Program-made: the position numbers and the translations under genes | Shown here: positions 12,340-25,036 of the stretch, one piece after another | Layout: the number at the start of each line of letters is the position of its first letter | Position numbering within the stretch: the stretch's first letter is position 1 | The notes under the pieces: model-generated | What the model was told of the DNA's origin: nothing | The model's input: only the letters and a program-made list of their open reading frames with translations | Databases searched by the model: none | Origin: Panorpa germanica | Lineage: Eukaryota > Arthropoda > Insecta > Mecoptera > Panorpidae | Direction: 5' to 3' | Length of the DNA: 64,000 nt | Assembly (NCBI GenBank): GCA_963678705.1 | Contig: OY783203.1 | Span: forward strand, 39,742,347 to 39,806,346

Positions 12340-12620
12340 AAAGAAACGTCCATGAAAATAAATAACGTATCATAAAAGACAGAATCGCTAGATATTTAAA
12401 ATGTAATGAAACACTTTCTTATTTTAGAGCACAACTAACATAACTAAATCAAAAAACTCAAGAAAATGTATTTTCTTTTTTCTTTTTAAATGTCCATTAA
12501 AATAAAAAGAGCGTATGAAAGCCAGAATCACGTAGATATTTAAAATGTTATTAAGTAGTTCTTTATTTTAGAACAAAACAAACATAAATGCATGAATGCA
12601 ATGTCCATGACGAAAATCTC
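12340..12620. repeat. Degenerate direct repeat, period about 142 bp
   Basis: About 12346-12440 and 12488-12590 align over about 100 bp. They share, in order, GTCCAT.AAAATAAA, the block AGATATTTAAAATGT, and TTTATTTTAGA.CA. A third start (GTCCATGACG) begins at about 12601 and decays. A looser set of blocks (TTTATCAATT.TAACAA, then CAGAAAAT.TTATTTT) recurs at about 12650, 12725 and 13095. It looks like an eroded tandem array. Confidence 0.55.
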
Positions 12621-14749
12621 ACTTTTGCTAAAATTAAATATACAACATATTTATCAATTTTAACAAGAGAACCTTCATTTCAAGAAATCCAGAAAATCTT
12701 ATTTTCACAAGATTTAAAAACACATGTTTATCAATTCTAACAAAAGTAATTCAACAATTCTTCTGTCCATAATGCAGAAATATCTAATTTTGAACGTCTA
12801 CTCCGCATGCAACTATATATACACTTATACATGAGTATATAGTTGCATACTGATCAGGCATTGTAATTTTAAAGTAAGTCTACCACCTATGAAACAAATC
12901 ATTAACTTTATCTGTTATGTCTACTGTTTAGTATTCATTTCGCATTTTACGTTTAGTTTATTGCTAAGCAATTACTTTTAGAAGACTGTAAGATCTTATA
13001 GATAGGATAGATCTTATATGATAAATAATTTACTAATCTATTGTACAAGTACAAATATCTATTGTTACAAATATTTATAAATCTCTGTTCCTTATTAATT
13101 AACAAGAGTAACCTTCTTCGATATCAATAAACGCAGAAAATGTAATTTTCGCGAAAATTTGATAACATTTTGCAAAATTTAGAAAATATGTTTTTATGTT
13201 AACTGTTACTGTTTTAAAATAGACTGCTAGATTTAATGCAGTCTAGAATGCTAGTTTTATGATATATAAAATTTTTATTTAAATTACTAGTTATTAATCT
13301 TATTGAGGCAATGGATTGGTTATTTATTATGAATTCTACAACAATAAATTATCGTGGCAGATTCTAATTCAGAATGACAATTTTATTAAAATACAGATTA
13401 AAAATGTTTGTTACAAATTTGATGACAATTATTGCAGAAGACAATTTTTCTCTCGAGATGTTAATTTTAAAAGATATAAGTCTTTAAACTTTACAATTAT
13501 ACCACAAGTGCAGTGATTGAACATGTTAATGTTTGATTGCCATGGAAATCAAATCAAGAAAATGCTATTAGAAATAACATAGGTAATATAAAAGAAAATT
13601 TCAAATTATCTTTTTTAGTATCTTTATTTTCAGATAATTGATAATATTTTTAAAACAATAATAACTAAAAACATGATCTGAAATATATATGAGAGTATTT
13701 TATATACATATATATCATGTAACAAAATGTATTTACAATATTTATAATACAGCAATATTAATTTCTTTATAAAATTATTTCATATTACAGGCATAAAAAA
13801 ATTCTGCATTGAGACATATTTAATGACAGTTTATACATCGCCAAATTAAAAGTGATATTACAAATACAATATACTTATTTTAATGGTTTAGTTTGTAATG
13901 TTAATAAAAATATTTCGATAACAACTGTAACACGTATTTAACATATTTTAAAACTAATCCCTCACTGAGATTGACCGTGACTAAATTTTTTGAAAGAAGC
14001 AAAAGAGTGTGATTTATACGATATTCAATGATTTGTATAAGAAAATAATAGAAAAGTATTAAAAATCTAACATAATTATTTAATAATACACAAGTTATAT
14101 AAAGAATATTAAAAAATACAAAATAATAAAGAATCTAAAATTGATAATTGTAAAGAGATTAGAAAAATAAATATTTCAATACAAGAAAATTGTTATACAT
14201 AGATAACAATCAAATATACATATTATATATTTTTTAAATATAATAATTCGCCTAAACCTGATAACTAATCAAGAATAAAGACAAAACACAAGTTCTTAAA
14301 AAAAAATTTGCTATTGATCTCGAAGTGTATAATATTAGAATCTGTTTAGTAGTTGATGTAGTAGTAATTATGTTCAAGTAGTATACTTCATTTTTAACAT
14401 AATTGTGCATGCATATGGTTAACTGAAAGTCTACTGTCTTATTAACAAAGCTACATTTTTATAATTGATATTCTAGCATATTAGTTTATTTAAGGCGAAT
14501 AATTATACTTAATAGTGTAATTGTAGTAAACTTAGATATTCTTAATTGTCCTAGAATAGATTTTAGCAATAACACTTTTTTATATAATATTACATATTTA
14601 AAAAAGGTATATAAAAATATAAATTAAATAATCAACTAATACTAATGACTACTAATCATGCAGCAGACATTCATTAGTAATAGCAGTGTTGTTTATATAT
14701 ACATAAGTCGCATAGAAATTCTTGTAAAGAAAAAAGAAAAATATTATAC
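12621..14749. other. AT-rich intergenic DNA
   Basis: No gene is seen. Around 12808-12847 an inverted repeat (TGCAACTATATA facing TATATAGTTGCA) could form a short hairpin. The part next to 14749 is probably the 3' UTR of the zinc-finger gene, but no single polyadenylation site stands out. Confidence 0.4.
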
Positions 14750-17700
14750 CTATGAGATTACTAAATTGTCGTTAGACAAAACAACTCTGTGTTTCAGTAT
14801 TAAATTCCCTGAGCCATCGTTCACCAAAACCTGTTGAAATTCGGTAGAATCATCATGAGAATTTAACATATTTTGTTCAGAAATGAAATACGATTCTTGC
14901 AAGTGAGAATCATCAGAAATAGTATCTGGGTATGCACCATCTATAATATATTCGTCATTTTCATTTAACTCTGCTAATTGTATTGAGCCATCTGGTAGCC
15001 TAACTAAATGAATTGGTTTATCACTATTAGATATTCTATTAATATTGTCATAAATTATTTCTTCAGTTGTAACAATTGGAAGAAGATTATTATCGTCAAC
15101 GTTATCACTAGAAAACTCTTGACTCAGCATTGGCATAGGGTCGTCAGCAGCTTCATTTTCCTCCATTATTTCAGATATTATAAAATTATGAGACATGCCG
15201 TCTAAATGATTAATTTTATCAATATTTTCGATTCCTTCCAACTTAGGTGTTAATAAATTTGACTGTTCATTTAATTCAGAGTCAGAATATGTTTGTATAA
15301 CGACGCCGTTATCTTCCATTTTCATTTCAAATTCAACTTCATTTGAAATATCCTATAAAAGTATGGTAAAATTTAGGTATACAAATATAATTTTATTAAC
15401 AAAGGAAATTATATTAATATTACCATATTCTGCACATTATTTGTCGATGTAGAAAGCATTTGTCCTCTACTATCGTCATCTGCCATATCTACCATCAAAA
15501 CATAAGATGGATTTAAATGTTTGGCTTTCATGTGCGCTTTGAGTTCAGATTTTAAACGATAAGTTCTGGGACATTGATTGCATCCAAAATTCTTAACACC
15601 AGTATGAATCAACTTATGATTTTTTAGCGCATAAGAACGTCGAAATTTTACCAGACAGATTTCACATTCAAATGGCCGAATATCCTTATGTATTCTGTGA
15701 AAAATATTAAAAAAGTTAAGTTCATTGTATATTAATTTGATTTAATAATTTAGAGCTTCTAACAAAATTATTTATCAAAAGTGTACCTCATATGTTCATT
15801 ACACATGCTGCGGGTTCGAAAATTATGTCCACAAGTCTCGCACGAAAATGGTTTTTCTCCAGTATGCTTTCAAAGTAAAATAATAAGCTATTATAAAAGT
15901 CTATTTCAGATTGAAAATTACATAAAGTAATACACTTACTTTCCTAACATGATTTTCCATATCACTTAGATTATAAAATTTCTTTTCACAGTAAGAGCAA
16001 TTATAGTTAGCTATTTTATTGTGTATTCGTCTGAAACAATAAATATAATACAAAAAATCTAGATGAATATGCATTTAATTATATATATAATATTAGCATA
16101 CTTAACGTGGCTGACAAGTCCAGAATTGTGATAAAACATCTTTTCGCACTGAGTGCATTGAAATTTCTTCCCTTCCGGTTCATGTGTCAAAGCGTGTGTC
16201 ATTAAGCCAGCTCGTGATGCAAGTTGTTTCCCGCATTGAGTACAATTAAACATTTCTAAAATAAAAATTATAGATTACTTCAGAATACTGGACTAAAAAC
16301 TGCTAAGTTATTACACAACATTTTATTAACATTATTACTTTTTCACCAAATGCGAAAAATATGAGCAATAACTTACTTGATTCTAGTCTTTTTCCACGGG
16401 AAGTAGGATGAGCAGATTTTAAGTGTTTGTTCAATGCAGTTTTGTTGTTGAATTTTTCGTCACATTCCAGACATACGTGTTCATTTAACTTTCTTTTTAA
16501 ACAGTCATTATTGCTATGAAATTTCTTTCGATGATATGCTACCCCCCAACTATAATTTTTTTTTTAAATATTAATAACTGAATAATGAAATATATACTAA
16601 ATTCATTTCAGATCAGTATATTTACATATTCATTTTAGATCTGTAGTAAATTCTAGTTATAACAAAGTAATTCAGTAAAAACTAGTTTTAACTGGTGTAA
16701 CATATAAATAACAAAAAGGGAGTTCTATACACAAATAATAATTACCTGCTTGGAAATTTCATATCACAATACTGGCATTTGTACATATGGGGATTTTCCG
16801 AATGTTTTAATTTTCTATGAACTTGAAGGTATGTCCAATGTAGATAAGACTTTCCACAGTGCTAAAAATATTTTTTGTGGTATATTATCTAAATAATAAA
16901 TAATTTGTACTACTATTTTATAAATAGGTATAGAAAAAACATTAATAAGATGTTAAAATTCAATATACCTCACATAAAAAGTGTTTTACAACAGGAGAAA
17001 CCTCTTTTTCTACACCTTCTTTGTGAACTCCATGGGTTGTTTTATGGGTAGTACATCTAAAAAGACAGTGCATTTATAATTTATTCCAATAAATAAAAAA
17101 ATTCAACAAACTACAATTTACCTGCTGTAAGCACTGTATTGCACGCCACAAATATTGCACTCAAAAGGAGTTGGTCCTTGATGAATAGCGCGATGTTCAT
17201 TTAATGAATCTTTAACATGAAAACACCTACATAAAATAAATTATTACTATTTTAGAAAAAAAAATCTGACTAACAATATAGGTTGACTTACTTTTCACAA
17301 TATTCACATCTGTATATTATATCAATATAAATGACAGTAATGCAGCTAACTCGGCTCTCTGGTGAATGTAAAGTCTCATCATGTAACTAAAACAATTAAA
17401 CAACATAAAGTTCTAGTTATTAAAATGACCATTTAAAAATAGTGATTGCTGTAACTATTACCTGGGCAGTTTCATTTGAAGAAAATGCTTCTTGACAAAT
17501 AGCACAAACAGACACATGTCTAAAAACTGGCTCCGATTCGTGAGTTAACAGATGCTTTTTCAATCGAGAGTTACGATTTAAATATTTGAAACAAATATGA
17601 CATTGATAAGGTTTTACTTTCATATGAACCACCTAATAAAAGAATAATGAGTTACCTTTATATTAGAATTTAACTAGACATAATAAACGTTTCCAATACC

Positions 17701-19762
17701 GATACCTTATGCTCATTTAATGTTTGTTTGTCCAAAAACATTTTTCCACATTCCACACATTTGTAATTTCTCTGTCCAGTGTGTGTCCTCATGTGACTGG
17801 TTAATGCAGATTTTAAGTGAAATGATTTTTCGCAAATATAACAATCAAATATTTTTTCTTTCTCATGGAGGAAATTTACATGGTCAAAAAAATTATTTTC
17901 ATCTGTAAAAGCTTCATTACATAGTTCACAGAATAATTGCCTCGCACCATCAATATGAAATTGTCTGTGAAAATTGAGACGAACTTTCGTGTGGAATTTC
18001 ATATTACATGTTCCACAATGGAGATCTTTTGAAGTCTTTTTACTTGGTTGGACACAGGTATGTTTTGCCAATAAAGCGGCGGATGAATATCTTTTTTGGC
18101 AGACTTTACAATTATGTGTTCTAACGTATTTACCTTCTTTGCGATTACTCTCCCCATAAACCAAAAGGTGCACTTTTTGCAGATGCTCTTTTAAATCGTC
18201 AAATATTAAAAAACCTATAATTTGAAATATCATAAATCTTAATACTTACACCGTTCTGAACAATTTTAAAAATTTAAGTAGATAAAACTTAATGAGGAAA
18301 TGTCAAAGGGGCAAGAGGGTTAATACAGTTAACACAGTTCATCAAAAAAAAAAATTAAAGAACATGTTACTTTATTTATTTTACATGCTATTGATGTATT
18401 ATATCGCCACAAATTTAAATGTTAAGTGATTGATTTGAACCTCTTATAAACTATAACATAAAGCATAACCTGAAACTATTTCAATATGCATACACACCAT
18501 TATTACATAAAACACAAATGTGTTCCTTTCCATGTTCAGATGGATGATAGTTTACTATATGCTGCAATGTATCCTCCATTGATGTCAAATCACGATCACA
18601 CAAAAGACATGAAGAAGATATTTCAGTTCTTTTAGATTCAGAATCACTGTCGAGAAATTCCACTTCTAAATATTCTGTATCAAAATATACACTTTCAGTA
18701 TCATCATGCATTGAAGCTACAGCTAGAACAGTAATAAATACATAAAAATGTATATTTAAATACATTCTACAATGATAAATAATTAATAGGTTTGAAAGAG
18801 ATTATAGATGAATAGAACAGTCTTACCTACGTACTGCCTGTTTTCATAATTCAAATCCTCTATTACTAAAGAATCAACATAGCTATCCTCAACCTCAGCT
18901 TTTACGGAAGCCTTATTCAATGCAATGTAATTATTGCCTGCTTTAAATATAACAGAATGGTTTGAATTTTCTTCATTATGCACATTTTTTTGGTCTGTAA
19001 AATTAAAAGTTTGTTAATTTTTGAATATATTATGTATACGATTCAATATTATATTAACAAACCTTCTATAATATCAGCCACATCAGAATATTGTAAATCT
19101 TCAGAGGTGTCTGAATTCTGTGTATATAAATCTTGACGTTCGGAATTTTCACTTGCTTCACTTATTGACTTGCTTTGAGCATTAATATCATTTTCACTAA
19201 ATTCATAACATACATTAAGTTGATCAAAACATTGTGAACAAACTCCACGATTTTTGTCATCATGCTCGTTAAGTTTAATAGACAAAAAAACATTTATTGC
19301 TTCTTCCAGACTGTTGTCTTTTCCATTTTTATCATAAATGTAAATTATGTCACTTTCAGTGGTAGACTTATGACATAATCTACATTCTAATAATTTCTCA
19401 TTCACTAATGGTTCATGTGTATTCTCTAAAACAATTTGATCTGTTTCCATAAAACTGTAGTTCTCGATATCATTATTATAACAAGCATTTGGATTTGATG
19501 TAGTAATTACTATAAAATTAGAATTTTCGGTATCTTCAATAAAGTCCCTTTCATCAGTAGTGCTTTCCAGCTCATTATCTTCTTCAAGTACAGTGATAAG
19601 CTCGTTGTCACTTCCATAACCCATGCTGTCAGAATTATTACATACTTCAATTTTTATATTATTTTGTGTTATATACCTATTGTTTACGGTAAAAGAAGAA
19701 TGACCATCCCGAAACACCATCGACGTATCAGGATCAACACCTAAGGATTTATCTTCTAACAT
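14750..19762 (-). CDS. ZAD and C2H2 zinc-finger protein, 15 coding exons, about 1182 aa
   Basis: Probable nuclear DNA-binding protein. Coding exons in transcript order: 19762-19063, 18994-18827, 18722-18498, 18214-17706, 17632-17462, 17386-17292, 17226-17122, 17056-16969, 16861-16746, 16549-16377, 16255-16102, 16030-15940, 15866-15787, 15694-15424, 15352-14750. All phases match and the total is 3549 nt. The N-terminal acidic region holds a zinc-finger-associated domain (CRLC, then CSQC about 50 residues later; ZAD mediates dimerisation in insect factors). I count about 20 C2H2 fingers between exons 3 and 14. Some linkers are canonical (HTGEKPF at the exon 12/13 border) and several fingers are split by introns. 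The last exon is a long acidic Asp/Glu/Ser/Asn-rich tail, possibly activating. An acceptor upstream of the start ATG means there is a 5' non-coding exon. ZAD proteins expand by lineage, so I cannot name an orthologue. Confidence 0.9.
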
Positions 19763-21287
19763 ATCAGCAATAATTGTAATTGTTACCGCTGGACCAAGCC
19801 TATTAAGGAAGAAATAATTTAGAAATAAATTTAAACTGCAGACTTGCAATTATGACATTTACAACGTATGACTAACCCTAATATCTTTTATATTTACTAT
19901 TCAGGAAACATATTTTCTGGTAAATTTGTCTAACATACATAATAGAATACATTGTTCCATATAATAAATTACATATACACCACAGACTATCAGTTACATA
20001 TGTCAAGAAGAACTTAATAACATAAGATGTTGTGGCAAATGCCATTCTGCAATATGCTTGTTCTGAAATCGAACAAATAAAATCACATAATCCCAGCATA
20101 AAACAATAATAAAAGAACATAATCAAAGTTTATCCTAAATTGACCGGCTAAACCTCCAAAATAATAAACATAATAAATATAAACAGAGGCTTCATTAATT
20201 TCACGGCCAGTTCATGTACACCAAAAACATTTATCTAAGGTCAGAAGTGCATCTGGCCAGCCCTCGACATTGTAAGTGTAAATTCAAAAGTAGGAAATAA
20301 AACAACAGATTTATTGTAGTTACCTTTACTAACAAAGTTAGGCATCCATGTAGTTCAAATACAAACTTTATTATCTTTAATTTCGTGATAAATTGAAAAC
20401 ACTTAAATTGGTACATCTGAACATTATTTAACACTAAGAGTGGTATAAAGTTGGAAGGTTCCTTTCAGTTCCTTTGTAATGGCGGCCAATGATACTAACC
20501 TAACAGACTTTGATTAGCCATCTAGCAGCAAACAAATTTACTAATAAATAAAAATATTCAACTGGTACACAAATAAAAGTAGCAGACCAGAGATAATTTG
20601 CACACACAATAGGAAGCAAATTAAGAGGACACGTTCAGAACTTAAATTTGTTAGTGTTAAATTATTTTTTTATTGTATTCTAAGTTACAAACATATTTAA
20701 AAACTTTTAGAAGGTAATGATAATTGATAAATAAATTCTATTAGATTTTACATCATGGCTGTTACACCTATACACATTGACATATTTAATATATTTTTAA
20801 ATTATAATTTATGTATTATATATTTTGTTGAATATAGTTATATTTTTATATTGAAAAATCTCGACGATTATAAATTTTGTTATGCAATATATTATTGTAA
20901 ATAATATTATAAATCTAAATTATAAATAAAATAAATTAACACAACTAAACGCATATTTTTACGCATTTTTTCTTTATATTTGTTAATTACGTTACTATTG
21001 GTAGACTTAAAAGGATATTAGCCGAGATTGTTTCGTATATTTAGACATAATTAGATCTTTTGACTTAATATTGAAATGTATATGCTAATATATGTCCACT
21101 TACTTTTTCTTTATTGTAAATATCTAAGAGTTGACGGAGATATAGCTGTTTAAAATTATATTTTGTTTTAATCGCTTAGTTTTTGACCCTTTATTATAGG
21201 GTTCAGTAGGTGTATATATCATAACAATAAAACAATTTGCATAGTTTTCTAAGATGTATTAGTTATTATAATAAACAATATTTACAT
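19763..21287. other. 5' side of zinc-finger gene and intergenic DNA
   Basis: No coding sequence is recognised. The zinc-finger transcript must begin here; a GC-richer patch near 20470-20490 is a candidate first-exon or promoter area. About 21105-21175 contains GTTGACGGAGATATAGC, the core of the dispersed family at 23893-24505, and is a fragment of it. Confidence 0.4.
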
Positions 21288-23248
21288 TTAGGTTTTAGGT
21301 TTTTTAGCACTTGGCTCTTCAGTCTCTTGCTTTTCTTCACTGTTTTGAAATATTGCTTTTGGTTGAGTTTTATTATAAGCTGGTGATATCCAATAAGGAT
21401 TTTCTTCAGCTTCTTTAGCATATTTTAAAATAGCTTCTCGAGGATCCTGGTCATCATCAACACGTTTACTTAGCCCCAAATTACGAATAACGTACGAACT
21501 GAGAGTACTACCCGATGACGCAACACGACCTCCTGAAAAACACGGATGTTTAATGTTGGCAAACTATACATATGACTAATTGCTTATTAATAATAAATAA
21601 ACAATATTTAGCGAACCTTGTCCAGAAGTAATTGGCAAATCCGGACGTTGTGATTTAATAGGATCTTGTCGATCTTTTTCCATTTTCTTTTTCGTTGTTC
21701 TAAGTCGTTCTTGCCTAAACATGGGTAATGCATGTGGCGTTATAACTTGTACTTCACTTACAACTTCAACATTCTTCTTCTTTCTATGTAACTTAAGAAC
21801 GCATAATTTTGCTCCTCGTAAACTCTTTTTATTGTCGAAATATCCTTTAACGATTCCATTACCGCAACCAACAAAAATTTGATTCAATTTTGGATGCCAC
21901 AATGTTTTTATAACGTGTGAATTTGTTACAGGTACCGCAGTTACTAAATTAAATGTTCTGGAATCATAAAATAACAATCTTCCCATTTCTTGATTTTTGT
22001 TTAGTGATTCTCCGGTTATGATTAAGGAATCATCTGGGCTGAACATACAATCAGTAGTATCGTATCTTAAAAACAAATTCTCCGCTACATGAACAGGTTT
22101 CTTGAAAGCACGGAGATCCCACATCTTAAGAGTATCATCACAACCTCTGGTTGAGATATAAGAGCCGAGATATGCAAAACTTAATGATGAAATTTCAGAA
22201 TTTTTTCTATGGCAATAACGAAGGCACATAGTCGTCTTTACGTACCCACATTTACGATCCCACATTTGAATAGAACCTTAAAAAAAATTAAATTATATTT
22301 TTTCTTTTTTTGTTTTAAACTCAGCAAATATGTTATAAAGGTGAAGGCTACTAACCATCATTAGTAGCACATGCTACTAAATTTCCATTTCTGCTGTAGG
22401 CACAGGCCGTAGGGTTCGATTTGAGCCCGCCCTGTGCTCTGACCTTTATCACATTTCGATGTTCCCGAGGGTTTGAAACATCCCATATTCTAACCGTTGC
22501 ATCCTTTGCACACGTTAAGAATTCTTCAGTATTCACCGGATTCTAACAACCAGCATTCAATGATGCAGTATGTCCTTAAAATGAAAAAGAATATTAGTAT
22601 AATTCACAACACTTTAAAGTATAAAGTCTATTAAAATACCTTTTGTTCTATACATATCAGCAATATACGGATCACCTTGAACACATACGACTTTTTCAAA
22701 GCCGTCTCTGTCCAAAACTTTTGCTTGTGCTGTTCCAGAAACTACTAAAATAGTATCTCCAGTGCTAGAGTATTGTAAGCACTTTATTGGGTGGTTTTCA
22801 CAGGGTTGTACGGTACGAAAACTCCGCATTGATGAATCCATTCCAGCAAAATCCCAAAAGTTGACATCATAATCGACAGACCCAGATGCTATATTAAAAA
22901 TTGTAAAGGTTTAAATTCATTATTCACTCAAATTTAAGTTTGCACTTAATTTCGTTTTGTTTGCTTACCCAATCTAGCTCCTGATGGATCCGCAGCTATG
23001 GCAATTACGGCTTTGGAACCATGAGTCATAGAAACTTCGTGACTGAAAGGTATTCTGCAAATATTTTTAAATAATTTATTCTTATACCGTTATCAACTTA
23101 ATCATTCATTTAAGATTTGGTGTTCAATTTACTTATTTATAGAACCTGCATCTGTTGATTCGTCATCCGAATCGCTCAGTTCATCGTAGCTGTCAGCATC
23201 TTCTGCTGCTTTCTTTTCAGTTCCAATTTTTCCAAATGCTCGATTCAT
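21288..23248 (-). CDS. WDR70: WDR70-like WD40 repeat protein with an in-frame TAG
   Basis: Six coding exons: 23248-23133, 23054-22969, 22888-22640, 22574-22356, 22276-21617, 21532-21288. Phases match and the total is 525 codons including stops. WDR70 (gastrulation-defective-1 family) is a nuclear WD40 scaffold linked in other eukaryotes to chromatin and DNA-damage responses. Family hallmarks are SHEVSMTHG...DPSGARL, DVNFWDFAGMD, PIKCLQYSSTGD, CDDTLKMWDLR, TLWHPKLNQI, ITPHALPMFR and the C-terminal DPREAILKYAKEAEENPYW. The N-terminus is shorter than in vertebrates and keeps only a brief acidic stretch. Codon 161 (22545-22543) is TAG, inside GHTASLNAGC-stop-NPVNTEEF, where I expect Trp (TGG). 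The frame on both sides is open and conserved, with intact splice sites. Read literally the product is 160 residues. This could be a nonsense allele, a sequence error, a young pseudogene or an edited codon. Confidence 0.85.
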
Positions 23249-23371
23249 TATGAATATTTTTAATTTTGAGGTTAAATTCTAAGAATTGTAAACTTTTTCT
23301 TGTTGCACATAACAATTCAAAACAAAAAGTGTGCTTCAAAGGTGTGCTTGTATCGAGTACTAAGCAGAGAT

Positions 23372-23613
23372 AGGGTGAAGGGAGTGCACTGAGCTAAAGT
23401 TCAGTGCAGTTCAGTGATACCACATATTAAAACATAATATTTTTGTATAGTACTAAACAAATGCAAATAATTGTATACACAGTGATACAAAGCATAACAC
23501 AAAATAAAACTACAATAATAATATATATTTATGTATATATATAAATATTATGTTTTAATATGTGGTATCACTGAACTGCACTGAACTTTAGCTCAGTGCA
23601 CTCCCTTCACCCT
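23372..23613. repeat. Perfect 71-bp inverted repeat with 100-bp spacer
   Basis: Bases 23372-23442 and 23543-23613 are exact reverse complements over all 71 positions, by base-by-base comparison. The spacer (23443-23542) is AT-rich. The outermost sequence reads AGGGTGAAGGGAGTGCACTG. No clear target-site duplication flanks the unit. It lies 124 bp upstream of the WDR70 start codon, so it is in or beside that promoter or 5' UTR. A foldback MITE or a recent local inversion-duplication are the likely origins. Transcribed, it would form a long perfect hairpin. Confidence 0.95.
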
Positions 23614-23892
23614 TCATTCCCTTCAAATGTTGAGTCGCCGAGCATCTTCAGAACTCATACAAGATAATAATAGATACCAACTCTGAATAATATCGGTACT
23701 CAAGACACATAATTAAAATATTTTATAACTTTCAACGAAATCCAATCCGAAATAATTACAAAATGATATTTTTAATAAATCATATTACACACTTTTAATA
23801 TTTGTGACTATATTCCTTAAACTGTTAACTGAATTTAAATGCCCTTCGAGCTCGGATTCTGTAGAAGTTTGAAAAATAATTCTTTCTTTCAA

Positions 23893-24505
23893 TGGGCTCA
23901 GTGTCCTCATTTTTTAGTGGTCGATTTTTCAATTGTTGATTGAAATTGATGTTAATAAATGTGTATTGGCGTGTTTATTTTTTTAAATATCTAAATGTTG
24001 ACGGAGATATAGCAATTAAAAGTTTGAATTGTAGTCTTAGCGCTAGAAATGGTCGCCCATATTTGTATGACATGAAATGCATTTTGCATGCTGTGGTAAA
24101 CTTCTGTAGCTGTTGGTAGTCGAATAATCAAGTCAAATCAAAGAATAATAAGTTTTTATTTTATTGAACCCTGCTAAGGCAGACATAATATTGGAATTTG
24201 AGTGTTCCTTGAAATATCTGTAAATAATATTTGATATTTTGATATATATATTCATATAGCAGAGATTTATGAGCTGTAAGGTTAGTAACCTGACACAAGA
24301 ATTGTGATGCCACATGCACTTGGAATGTGTACAACGTTGAATGCCTTTAATAATTAAAGAGACAACATTACTTTTTTAATTGTTAATATCTCTTAACATA
24401 TAAGGAGTTGAAAATGAAAATAATTGAACATTTGAGGTTCTAGTAACCCACTTTATCAATATATAGTACACTTTTGTAGAAATAAAGACATAGGACACAA
24501 GCCCA
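23893..24505 (+). mobile_element. Dispersed non-autonomous element (GTTGACGGAGATATAGC family), fullest copy
   Basis: Begins AATGGGCTCAGTGTCCTCAT and ends with the complement of AATGGGCTTGTGTCCTAT, an imperfect terminal inverted repeat of about 18 bp. The interior holds the block around GTTGACGGAGATATAGCAA (about 23997) and, near the 3' side, AATTGTTAATATCTCTTA...ACATTTGAGGTTCT (about 24375-24440). The same blocks in the same order occur inverted at 44972-45405. Partial copies lie near 2898-2934, 21105-21175, 24885-25005, 42835-42905 and 54945-55075. No protein-coding frame, so mobilised in trans if at all. Superfamily not assigned. Confidence 0.7.
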
Positions 24506-24884
24506 TTAGAGGAGATAGTCTCTTTAAACATATTCTAATGTAATATATTATTAAAAAAATATATCATATCATATAATTTGGGGTAATAATCCGGAAAGAT
24601 AGCCAATCTCTGATAGAAGATAGTAATTCTATTTATATTTATTATATGTTTGGAATAATCCTTAGATTTTCAGTAAATCCAAATTTTTTCTTTGCTTAGA
24701 TGCATTAATAATATTTCTACGAAAATTTTACCCATGCCAATTTGAAGTGAGCAAGGCAAGGCATATGTACTTATACAATATTTCTTTTTTAGTGTTTATC
24801 TCAAAACTGCTTTTCTTCAAGTGGAGTTGCGAACCATATTTTAATTCTATAAAATTGTATTTTATATTATATTTATATTGATCA

Positions 24885-25005
24885 ATATTGATAAAGTTGG
24901 TTACCAGAACCTCAAATATCCAATGATTTTCTATATTCTAACAACTTTCTATATTTTAAGAGATATAAACAATTAAAATAGTTCACTTTCACTACATTTG
25001 TTTAA
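24885..25005 (-). mobile_element. Partial copy of the GTTGACGGAGATATAGC family (3' end)
   Basis: On the minus strand this matches the 3' portion of the element at 23893-24505, with ATATTTGAGGTTCTGGTAAC and ACTTTATCAATA, at roughly three quarters identity by eye. It faces that copy, so the pair forms a long imperfect inverted repeat between WDR70 and the small membrane-protein gene. Confidence 0.65.
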
Positions 25006-25036
25006 AACAGAGTACTTTTTGTTTAACTAAACATTT

